Under the pieces are notes generated by a model. That model saw only the letters and a program-made list of their open reading frames with translations. It was not told where the DNA came from and ran no database searches. Positions 1-5,663 of a stretch of 6,089 nucleotides of DNA are shown in pieces. Position 1 is the stretch's first letter, and every line of letters begins with the position of its first letter. The position numbers and the translations under genes are program-made. The stretch is taken from assembly GCA_009702845.1 (NCBI GenBank), contig WLHG01000065.1:1-6089 (forward strand), read 5' to 3'. The DNA comes from Actinomycetota bacterium. GTDB lineage: Bacteria > Actinomycetota > Actinomycetes > Nanopelagicales > Nanopelagicaceae.

Positions 1-1365
1 CGCACAGCGGCTGCCTATTGGCGCGGCTCTGAAAAGAATCCAATGCTGCAACGCATTTACGGTACGGCCTGGCCGAGCCAGGATGAACTCAATGCCTATC
101 TCGAACTTCTTGCCCAGGCTGAAAAGCGTGATCACCGTCGTCTTGGAACGGAACTCGATCTCTTTTCATTTCCAGAGGAGATTGGTTCGGGATTAGCGGT
201 ATTTCACCCTAAAGGTGGAATTGTTCGCCGGGCGATGGAGGATTACTCGCGGACACGCCATGAAGAAGAGAATTATGAATTTGTCTATTCACCGCATTTA
301 ACGAAGGCCGCTCTCTTTGAAACTTCGGGCCACTTGCAGTGGTATGCAGAAGGAATGTATCCACCAATGATTTTGGATGAAGAGTTTCACGCCGACGGAA
401 CGATTAAGCGCGCTGGGCAAAAGTATTACATGAAGCCCATGAACTGCCCTTTCCACAATCTTATTTATAAATCACGCGGGCGTTCATATCGCGAACTTCC
501 ATTGCGCTTGTTCGAATTCGGTACCGTCTATAGATATGAAAAATCCGGCGTACTGCATGGAATCACGCGTGCTCGTGGCTTCACTCAAGATGATGCGCAT
601 ATTTACTGTACAAAAGATCAGATGGTGGGCGAGCTCGATTCACTTCTGACTTTCGTATTGAACTTACTTCGCGATTATGGCCTCAATGATTTCTATCTTG
701 AACTATCCACTCGCAACCCAGAGAAATCTGTCGGAGAAGATAGTGATTGGGAAGAGGCGACACAGGCGCTTAGAAAAGCGGCAGAGGCGCAGAAACTTGA
801 ACTTGTATTAGATGAGGGTGGCGCGGCTTTTTACGGACCTAAAATCTCAGTGCAGGCTAAAGATGCCATTGGCCGCACCTGGCAGATGTCCACGATTCAA
901 GTTGATTTTCAACTTCCGCAGCGCTTCGAACTTGAATACGCCGCAGCCGATGGTTCACGCCAGCGCCCAGTAATGATTCACCGTGCACTCTTTGGTTCGA
1001 TCGAACGTTTCTTCGGAGTGTTAACCGAGCACTATGCAGGTGCATTCCCACCATGGCTGGCCCCTGTCCAAGCAATTGGAATTCCAGTTGCCGAAGAGTT
1101 TGCCGACTACCTAGCCGATGTCATGGGCCAGATGCGCAAAGCTGGAATCAGAACAGAGCTCGATAGCTCCGATGATCGCATGCAGAAAAAGGTTCGCAAT
1201 GCTCAGATGCAGAAGATTCCATTTATGGTCATTGCTGGAGCTGAGGATCAAGCGGCCGGGGCAGTCTCATTTCGCTATAGAGATGGTGAGCAGAAAAATG
1301 GCGTCCCCATCGCCGATGCCATCGCTGAGATTAAAAAGAGCGTCCTCGAACGCACACAGGTCTAA
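1..1365 (+). CDS. thrS: Threonyl-tRNA synthetase, 5'-truncated by window edge
   Basis: Cytosolic class II synthetase that charges tRNA(Thr) with threonine. The reading frame is open from base 1, and the first codons ([22 protein letters not shown]) match the end of the ThrRS editing/SAD domain, so the ATG at 43 is an internal Met. 454 residues are visible; family members are usually about 640-690, so the TGS domain and most of the editing domain lie to the left. Zinc ligands expected from E. coli ThrRS are all present: Cys in KPMNCP (codon 445-447), His in TQDDAHIY (598-600) and His in MIHRALFGS (979-981). Motif 2 (RYEKSG) and motif 3 (GSIERFFG) are intact. The C-terminal anticodon-binding domain runs from about base 1070 to the stop. 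The wording ([18 protein letters not shown]) is the actinobacterial form. The stop lies 2 bp before the HIT gene, so the two are probably co-transcribed. Confidence 0.97.
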   Translation, partial: RTAAAYWRGSEKNPMLQRIYGTAWPSQDELNAYLELLAQAEKRDHRRLGTELDLFSFPEEIGSGLAVFHPKGGIVRRAMEDYSRTRHEEENYEFVYSPHLTKAALFETSGHLQWYAEGMYPPMILDEEFHADGTIKRAGQKYYMKPMNCPFHNLIYKSRGRSYRELPLRLFEFGTVYRYEKSGVLHGITRARGFTQDDAHIYCTKDQMVGELDSLLTFVLNLLRDYGLNDFYLELSTRNPEKSVGEDSDWEEATQALRKAAEAQKLELVLDEGGAAFYGPKISVQAKDAIGRTWQMSTIQVDFQLPQRFELEYAAADGSRQRPVMIHRALFGSIERFFGVLTEHYAGAFPPWLAPVQAIGIPVAEEFADYLADVMGQMRKAGIRTELDSSDDRMQKKVRNAQMQKIPFMVIAGAEDQAAGAVSFRYRDGEQKNGVPIADAIAEIKKSVLERTQV

Positions 1366-1367
1366 CG

Positions 1368-1889
1368 ATGAGCATTGATGGCGCTGGATTTCCAGATGGT
1401 TGGGCGCGATTGTGGGCGCCGCATCGTCTTGATTATCTTCGTGGCGAAAACCGACCACTTGAGGGCAATGACATTGAATGTCCTTTCTGTCGCATCCCGC
1501 AGTTAAGTGATGCAGAAGGATTAATCGTTCATCGGGGCCTTCATGCATATGTTGTAATGAATTTGTACCCCTACAACCCGGGACACTTACTTGTCTGCGC
1601 CTATCGACACGTTGCAGATTTAACGGATTTAACTACCGAAGAGCGCAATGAAATCACGGCATTGACCGCTCATGCGATGATGACAATCCGCAAGGTTTCA
1701 GCACCTGAGGGTTTTAACTTAGGAATGAATCAAGGTGCAATTTCTGGCGCTGGTGTCGCAGACCATATTCACCAACATTTAGTGCCTCGCTGGAGTGGTG
1801 ATGCAAATTTCATGCCGATCATTGGGCGCACGAAAGTTATTCCGCAGTTATTGATGTTGACTCGAGATGAGATTGCAGCTGCCTGGTAG
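1368..1889 (+). CDS. HIT-family protein, probable Ap4A phosphorylase/hydrolase
   Basis: A 173-residue histidine-triad protein of nucleotide metabolism. The signature HxHxH is residues 133-137 (DHIHQHLVPRW, with His135 and His137 in the catalytic strand). CPFC at Cys38-Cys41 is the zinc-knuckle seen in many HIT proteins. The N-terminal RLWAPHRLDYL segment and NPGHLLV (70-76) are typical of the actinobacterial branch. The M. tuberculosis homologue at the same position (Rv2613c) is reported as a diadenosine tetraphosphate phosphorylase; assigning that activity here is inference. The ATG lies 2 bp after the thrS stop, with a weak ACAGG ribosome site at 1356-1360, which fits a thrS-HIT operon. The pairing makes sense because synthetases can generate Ap4A. 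The stop codon abuts the stop of the opposite-strand gene with no gap. The family call is secure; the substrate is less so. Confidence 0.93.
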   Translation: MSIDGAGFPDGWARLWAPHRLDYLRGENRPLEGNDIECPFCRIPQLSDAEGLIVHRGLHAYVVMNLYPYNPGHLLVCAYRHVADLTDLTTEERNEITALTAHAMMTIRKVSAPEGFNLGMNQGAISGAGVADHIHQHLVPRWSGDANFMPIIGRTKVIPQLLMLTRDEIAAAW

Positions 1890-2474
1890 TTAGTTGTTAA
1901 GTTGCGACAGGTAGTTCTTAACAATATCTACGCCAATTCCCTTTTCAATCCATAAGGGGATAGCTGGAAATAACATTCCAGCGGCAAATGCACTACTACC
2001 AAGTGAAGTGGTTAGCTCCATGTATTCGTCTCGAAACTCTTGAACTAGAAGCTCATGCTCTGGCTCACATGCAATATCTTGTGGAGGCGTTGTGCTGTAG
2101 TCCACAATCCGCATTGTCTTAAGAGAAATCAAAGCGCACGGTAACCCTAAATCATCATGTAATACTAAAAATGGTGTTGCCATATGATCAAAGACTCTAT
2201 TTGCGAGCATGACTGCATCATCAAAATCGGCCTCTAGATTCTCTAACTGCGTCACCACGACGATGCGTGGTGTTTGCAGCTCATCTATGGCACGCCAGAT
2301 ATCGATTGTTCTTTGATCAATTCCAGTAGATGGATTTACGACAAAGATCGCACAGTCAGATTGGGCCTCGGCGGCGAGTGATGTATGGCCATGAAAGGCT
2401 TTTGCTACGGCCTCTGGATGTGCGCTCTCATGGCCATAGACGGCGATAGAGAGCGTGGATGCGGTGGAATTCAC
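1890..2474 (-). CDS. Degenerate EF-G-like G-domain protein (putative pseudo-GTPase)
   Basis: 194 residues from a GTG start; an in-frame TAG four codons upstream excludes a longer form. I recognise only a remote likeness to the G domain of EF-G, especially the actinobacterial EF-G2 type. SIAVYGHESAHPEAVAKAF (9-27) lines up without gaps on the P-loop region (IALVGHSGxGKTTL), but the Walker Lys-Thr is Pro20-Glu21. DCAIFVVNPSTGIDQRT (40-56) resembles the strand after DTPG (ADxAxxVVxAxxGVxxxT). PRIVVVTQLEN (69-79) resembles the G4 strand, with Gln76 and Glu78 where N/TKxD has Lys and Asp. The end, FPAIPLWIEKGIGVDIVKNYL (169-189), resembles the G-domain tail PVxxGSAxxxxGVxxLLDxxxxYLP. Switch I and DTPG are absent, as are EF-G domains II-V. 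The frame is intact and looks coding, so it is probably a kept protein without GTP hydrolysis rather than debris. Its function is unknown. It lies on the opposite strand between the HIT gene and pgsA. Confidence 0.72.
   Translation of the reverse strand: MNSTASTLSIAVYGHESAHPEAVAKAFHGHTSLAAEAQSDCAIFVVNPSTGIDQRTIDIWRAIDELQTPRIVVVTQLENLEADFDDAVMLANRVFDHMATPFLVLHDDLGLPCALISLKTMRIVDYSTTPPQDIACEPEHELLVQEFRDEYMELTTSLGSSAFAAGMLFPAIPLWIEKGIGVDIVKNYLSQLNN
1894..1924. terminator. Possible bidirectional stem-loop between convergent genes
   Basis: A perfect 8-bp inverted repeat, TTGTTAAG (1894-1901) and CTTAACAA (1917-1924), encloses a 15-base loop just past the HIT stop. It sits over the last codons of the reverse-strand gene. 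Its position suits a shared terminator for two convergent genes. The stem is AT-rich, the loop is long and no T-run follows on either strand, so it would be a weak intrinsic terminator. It may simply be chance within coding sequence. Confidence 0.25.
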
Positions 2475-2480
2475 CTGCTC

Positions 2481-2486
2481 AGCCTA
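2481..2486 (-). promoter_or_regulatory. Putative -10 element (TAGGCT) for the reverse gene
   Basis: Read on the minus strand, TAGGCT fits the actinobacterial -10 consensus TANNNT. It ends 6 bases before the GTG start of the reverse gene, the spacing expected if transcription begins at the first base of the start codon (a leaderless mRNA, common in Actinobacteria). No ribosome-binding site is seen at usable spacing. The -35 region is weak: GCGACT at 18-bp spacing shares only GAC with TTGACA. It overlaps the forward -10 by two bases. Confidence 0.35.
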
Positions 2487-2490
2487 CGAT
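2485..2490 (+). promoter_or_regulatory. Putative -10 element (TACGAT) for the pgsA operon
   Basis: TACGAT fits TANNNT and ends 8 bases before the pgsA ATG. Transcription would begin at or within a base or two of the start codon, giving a leaderless or nearly leaderless message. No convincing -35 is seen at 17-18 bp upstream, inside the reverse gene. This is the only candidate I see close to the start of the five-gene forward run; a promoter further up within the reverse gene is not excluded. Confidence 0.35.
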
Positions 2491-2498
2491 GGGTGGTG

Positions 2499-3098
2499 AT
2501 GATTAGTCGCATTGTGAAACCCGCCGTTACGAGATTCATAACACCCGTAGCCGCCTTTGCCGTGCGCCTGGGAATTACGCCAAATGCCGTCACATGGGTA
2601 GGTGCTATCGGAGTCGTAGCTTCCTCTCTCTATTTCTACCCGCGTGGAGATTTCTTTCTCGGTACTGCCGTTATCTCCTTCTTTGCCCTTAGCGATCTCT
2701 TCGATGGAACGATGGCGCGCATTTCTCACGCTGGTGCAAGTCGATGGGGAGGGTTTCTCGATTCCACGATTGACCGGATAACTGACTCCGCCGTATTAAT
2801 TGGTCTACTGATATTCCTCATTGATAGTGAAGATCAACTCGCCATCGTCGTAGTTGTAGCTTCAGTGACTGGGATACTTGTGCCTTACATTCGCGCAAAG
2901 GCCGAGATATTCGGGATTGCATGTTCAGGTGGAATTGCCGAGCGGACAGAGCGTTTAGTTATTTCCTTATCGGCGATCGCATTGGATGGTCTCGGCCTTC
3001 CTTATGCCTTAACTATTGGAATGTGGCTACTTGCGATATTGGGCATCATCACCGTTACGCAACGGTTGATGATTATTAGAGGTCATCACAATAAATGA
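2499..3098 (+). CDS. pgsA: Phosphatidylinositol phosphate synthase (CDP-alcohol phosphotransferase)
   Basis: A 199-residue integral membrane enzyme that joins CDP-diacylglycerol and inositol 1-phosphate to give phosphatidylinositol phosphate, the first step towards PIMs. The full CDP-alcohol phosphotransferase signature DxxDGxxAR...GxxxDxxxD is present: Asp66, Asp69, Gly70, Ala73-Arg74, Gly84, Asp88 and Asp92, with the aspartates binding metal. PYIRAKAE (129-136) and ERTERL (148-153) are also family features. Several hydrophobic helices follow the usual six-helix plan. The frame is open back to 2385, but that would overlap the reverse gene by 90 bp. The ATG at 2499 gives an N-terminus (MISRIVKPAVTRFITP) of the usual length; GTG at 2493 or 2496 is also possible. 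The phosphatidylinositol role rather than phosphatidylglycerol phosphate synthesis rests on its place next to patA and pimA. It is the first gene of the overlapping forward operon. Confidence 0.92.
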   Translation: MISRIVKPAVTRFITPVAAFAVRLGITPNAVTWVGAIGVVASSLYFYPRGDFFLGTAVISFFALSDLFDGTMARISHAGASRWGGFLDSTIDRITDSAVLIGLLIFLIDSEDQLAIVVVVASVTGILVPYIRAKAEIFGIACSGGIAERTERLVISLSAIALDGLGLPYALTIGMWLLAILGIITVTQRLMIIRGHHNK

Positions 3099-3979
3099 TG
3101 GAGAGAGTCACCTCATGGGGTTATTTTGCTGCCTGGCGTTTACTGCGCTGGCTACCTGAAAACTTTGTTTACAGAACAGCCTATAAAATCTCAGATCTCT
3201 TAACTAAGAGAAATGGTGCCAGTGTTCAACGCTTGCGCTCAAATCTGGCTCGAACACAGCCATCGATTACCTCTCTTGATTTAGATTTACTGGTCTACCG
3301 AGGAATGCGCTCCGCAATTAGATACTGGTGCGATACTTTCAGACTTCCTGATTGGTCGCTAGAGCGCATTCAAAATACCGTTACTACTACGAATGAGTAT
3401 TTACTTCTCGATGCGATCACCGCAGGCACGGGCGCCATTGTCACATTGCCACACGTTGGAAATTACGATCACGCAGCAGCTTATTTCTGCGGAAAAGGTG
3501 CACGCCTGGTAACCGTTGCAGAGCACCTAAAACCTGAAGCTCTCTTTAAGAAGTTCATGGCATATCGTGCCGCTTTCGGAATGGAGGCGCTGCCTCTTGA
3601 TGGTCGAGTGATCCCCACATTGGCCCTGCGATTAAGGGCTGGATGTGTCGTTGCCCTTGCCGCTGATAGGGATTTATCCCGCTCTGGAATTAATGTGAAT
3701 TTCTTTGGGGGACCGGCACGAATGCCAGCTGGCCCAGCGGTTCTTGCCTTAAAAACGCAAGCGCCACTCCTTTATGCGATGGTTTCATATACTGAGTCGG
3801 GAATACATATCGATTTTGAAAAGGTTCCAATGCCAACTTATGGAAGTGAGAGCGAGAAAATAGCTGCGATTATTCAGAGTAGCGCCGACCTCTTTGCTAA
3901 GGGAATCGCAGCCCATCCTCAAGATTGGCACATGATGCAGCGCATTTGGGTCGATGGAGATTTCAAGGAGCGCGGTTAA
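3095..3979 (+). CDS. patA: Phosphatidylinositol mannoside acyltransferase
   Basis: A 294-residue lysophospholipid/lipid A-type acyltransferase that, in mycobacteria, moves a fatty acyl chain from acyl-CoA to the mannose of PIM at the inner face of the plasma membrane. The catalytic HX4D motif is His120-Asp125 in LPHVGNYDHA. Downstream, ADRDLSRSG (190-198), FFGGPARMPAGPAVLALKT (203-221) and the C-terminal PQDWHMMQRIW (275-285) are conserved family blocks. The length is near the family norm. The N-terminal 40 residues are aromatic and basic, as expected for a membrane-associated face, without a clear signal peptide. ATGA overlaps the pgsA stop by 4 bp, implying translational coupling; a second in-frame ATG at 3098 is the alternative start. 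AGAGG at 3078-3082 is rather distant (12 bases). The exact acceptor is inferred from the position between pgsA and pimA. Confidence 0.9.
   Translation: MMERVTSWGYFAAWRLLRWLPENFVYRTAYKISDLLTKRNGASVQRLRSNLARTQPSITSLDLDLLVYRGMRSAIRYWCDTFRLPDWSLERIQNTVTTTNEYLLLDAITAGTGAIVTLPHVGNYDHAAAYFCGKGARLVTVAEHLKPEALFKKFMAYRAAFGMEALPLDGRVIPTLALRLRAGCVVALAADRDLSRSGINVNFFGGPARMPAGPAVLALKTQAPLLYAMVSYTESGIHIDFEKVPMPTYGSESEKIAAIIQSSADLFAKGIAAHPQDWHMMQRIWVDGDFKERG
3965..3970 (+). promoter_or_regulatory. Ribosome-binding site of pimA
   Basis: AAGGAG lies 8 bases before the ATG at 3979. It is the clearest Shine-Dalgarno site in the window and settles the pimA start, even though the frame is open upstream to 3925 inside patA. 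Confidence 0.75.
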
Positions 3980-5163
3980 TGATTTCAGAAAAGTTAAGGA
4001 TTGGGATTGTCTGTCCTTATGGTTGGGACACACCTGGTGGAGTTCAAAATCACGTCCGTGATTTAGCAGAGTTTCTTATCGAAGCTGGTCACAATGTATC
4101 GGTTTTGGCACCGGTCATTGATGAGAGCGTACTGCCACCCTATGTTGTCAATGCAGGAAAACCGATTTCAATTCCATATAACGGTGCAGTGGCCCGCGTT
4201 CTCTTTGGTCCAATTGCCTTTGCGCGAGTACGTCAGTGGATCGCATCTGGTAATTTCGATATTTTGCATCTGCATGAACCTGCGATTCCATCCATCTCTT
4301 TGCTTGCCTGCTGGGCCGCTGAAGGCCCGATGGTTGGAACCTTTCACGCCGCGGCTAAGCACCAAAAAGTCATTTATGCCATTGGCCCAATCCTTGAACC
4401 GGCGATTGAAAAACTATCAGCTCGAATTGCAGTCTCAGAGGCTGCGCGTCTGACTCTTACAAATCACTTAGAGACCGATGCAGTAGTGATTCCGAATGGA
4501 ATCTATGCCAAGCGATATGCAAATGGCGTTCGGCAGGATAAATGGTCTGGAAACACAATCGGCTTCATTGGTCGCTTTGAAGAGCCGCGAAAAGGTCTTC
4601 AAGTTCTGCTCGATGCACTTCCCATGATTGCGCGTTTTGCACCTGATGTAAGAGTTCTAGTTGCCGGTCCAGGGGATTCGCAAGAGGTCTTGAAATCTAT
4701 TGATCCTCAGCTTCGACACCGCTTTGAATTCTTAGGAAGAATTAGTGAGAGCGAAAAAGCAGATTTTATGTCTTCAGTTGCAATCTATGTTGCACCTAAT
4801 ACAGGGGGAGAGTCATTCGGAATTATTTTAGCTGAAGCCCTCGCTGGAGGCGCATGTGTTGTCGCAAGTGATATTGCAGCATTTGATTCACTTCTTGGGA
4901 GCGGCGAATTTGGAGCGTTATTTACCTCAGAGGATTCAACGGATTTAGCAAAGATAGTTATTGATCTTTTGCGCGATGAGAGTAAACGCAATGAACTCTC
5001 AGTCAAAGGTAAGGCCCATGCCCAGATTTTTGACTGGGAAGTTGTCGCAGATCAGATATTTTCGATCTATGAGATGGCCATGGTTGGCGGCGAAAAGATA
5101 ACTCTCACCTCGGAGAACCGTTCATGGAACCGTTTTCTATCAAAGGATGGCGGTAAACCGTGA
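3979..5163 (+). CDS. pimA: Phosphatidylinositol alpha-mannosyltransferase PimA (GT4)
   Basis: A 394-residue GT-B fold enzyme that transfers mannose from GDP-mannose to the 2-position of phosphatidyl-myo-inositol at the cytoplasmic face of the membrane, committing lipid to PIM synthesis. The N-terminal domain begins IGIVCPYGWDTPGGVQNHV, whose PGG loop (19-21) contacts nucleotide-sugar. LHLHEP (96-101) and TFHAAAK (121-127, His123 matching the catalytic His of the mycobacterial enzyme) follow. The C-terminal domain has GRFEEPRKG (198-206; Arg199 and Lys205 hold the phosphates) and GGESFGIILAEALAGG (276-291), the EX7E donor motif with Glu278 and Glu286. Length and order match mycobacterial PimA closely, with a slightly extended C-terminal tail (about 370-394). 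The ATG overlaps the patA stop by one base (TAATG) and a strong AAGGAG stands 8 bases upstream. Confidence 0.95.
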   Translation: MISEKLRIGIVCPYGWDTPGGVQNHVRDLAEFLIEAGHNVSVLAPVIDESVLPPYVVNAGKPISIPYNGAVARVLFGPIAFARVRQWIASGNFDILHLHEPAIPSISLLACWAAEGPMVGTFHAAAKHQKVIYAIGPILEPAIEKLSARIAVSEAARLTLTNHLETDAVVIPNGIYAKRYANGVRQDKWSGNTIGFIGRFEEPRKGLQVLLDALPMIARFAPDVRVLVAGPGDSQEVLKSIDPQLRHRFEFLGRISESEKADFMSSVAIYVAPNTGGESFGIILAEALAGGACVVASDIAAFDSLLGSGEFGALFTSEDSTDLAKIVIDLLRDESKRNELSVKGKAHAQIFDWEVVADQIFSIYEMAMVGGEKITLTSENRSWNRFLSKDGGKP

Positions 5164-5663
5164 AAACAACATTGGCAGTTGCCTTGATTATTCTCATTAC
5201 GCTCTGGTACTTGTCATTTCTGGCAACGCGTCTGGATCGACTCCACCACCGCGTTGAAACGAGTTGGGCAAATCTAGATGGCCTACTTCAGCGCCGTGCA
5301 GCGATTGCATTAGAGCTAGCACGCAGCGATTTCGCCGATCCAGCCTCATCCCTGCTCTTAACAGCCTCGGCATATCAAGCGCGAGAGGCGACCGTAAAAG
5401 AGCGTTCTGCCGCTGAGATGTCATTGACGGGGGCGCTTAGCCTTTTAACGATAGATGGAAAGATCCATGCCAACGAGGGTGAACAGATATTGCTTGAGGA
5501 GTTAAGTGCACTTACTGCCAAAATTGCAATCGCAATAGCGATTCATACCGATGCCGTTTCTTCGACACAAAAGGTAAGAAAAAAACTGGCGATTCGTCTA
5601 TTTCGCCTAGCGGGGACTGCGCCATTGCCCGTTACTTATGAGTTTGAGTTCGATGCGCTATAA
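5160..5663 (+). CDS. LemA-like single-span membrane protein
   Basis: A 167-residue protein of unknown role. Residues 4-22 (LAVALIILITLWYLSFLA) form one N-terminal membrane helix. Next, RLDRLHHRVETSWANLDGLL with QRRAAIALELA (24-54) closely follows the LemA pattern (LVxLRNxVxxAWxxIDVxLKRRxDLIPNLV). The end, TDAVSSTQKVRKKLAIRLFR (130-149), resembles the LemA YNxxVxxYNxxIxxFPxxLVAxLF block. The middle is helical and poor in glycine, as in the LemA helical bundle. From memory, a similar segment forms the N-terminal part of the Nudix-annotated membrane protein next to pimA in mycobacteria (Rv2609c); here no Nudix box (GX5EX7REUXEEXGU) is present, so this would be the membrane half alone. It starts with GTG overlapping the pimA stop by 4 bp, with AAAGGA (5142-5147) or GGCGG (5149-5153) as ribosome site. 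The family call is moderate; function cannot be assigned. Confidence 0.75.
   Translation: MKTTLAVALIILITLWYLSFLATRLDRLHHRVETSWANLDGLLQRRAAIALELARSDFADPASSLLLTASAYQAREATVKERSAAEMSLTGALSLLTIDGKIHANEGEQILLEELSALTAKIAIAIAIHTDAVSSTQKVRKKLAIRLFRLAGTAPLPVTYEFEFDAL

Noticed and set aside
43..45. ATG at 43 as the true thrS start
   Set aside because: The frame is open to base 1 and the preceding codons encode the conserved YWRGSEKNP segment of ThrRS.
1267..1548. 93-codon minus-strand frame across the thrS/HIT junction
   Set aside because: It is antisense to two well-supported genes with no recognisable motif or start signals.
2385..2498. Upstream extension of pgsA to the in-frame ATG at 2385
   Set aside because: It would overlap the reverse gene by 90 bp, and its translation (GFCYGLWMCALMAI...) has no PgsA character. 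The ATG at 2499 gives the expected N-terminal length.
2461..2510. GGTGGTGAT (2492-2500) as a Shine-Dalgarno site for pgsA
   Set aside because: It resembles the anti-SD complement but runs into the ATG at 2499, leaving no spacer. The next in-frame start (GTG at 2514) would be 13 bases away and would cut the usual N-terminus.
3925..3978. Upstream extension of pimA to the ATG at 3925
   Set aside because: It lies inside patA, while the ATG at 3979 has a strong AAGGAG 8 bases before it and matches the family N-terminus.
4094..4453. 119-codon open frame on the + strand inside pimA
   Set aside because: It is a frame shadow of a confidently identified gene, and its translation matches no family I know.
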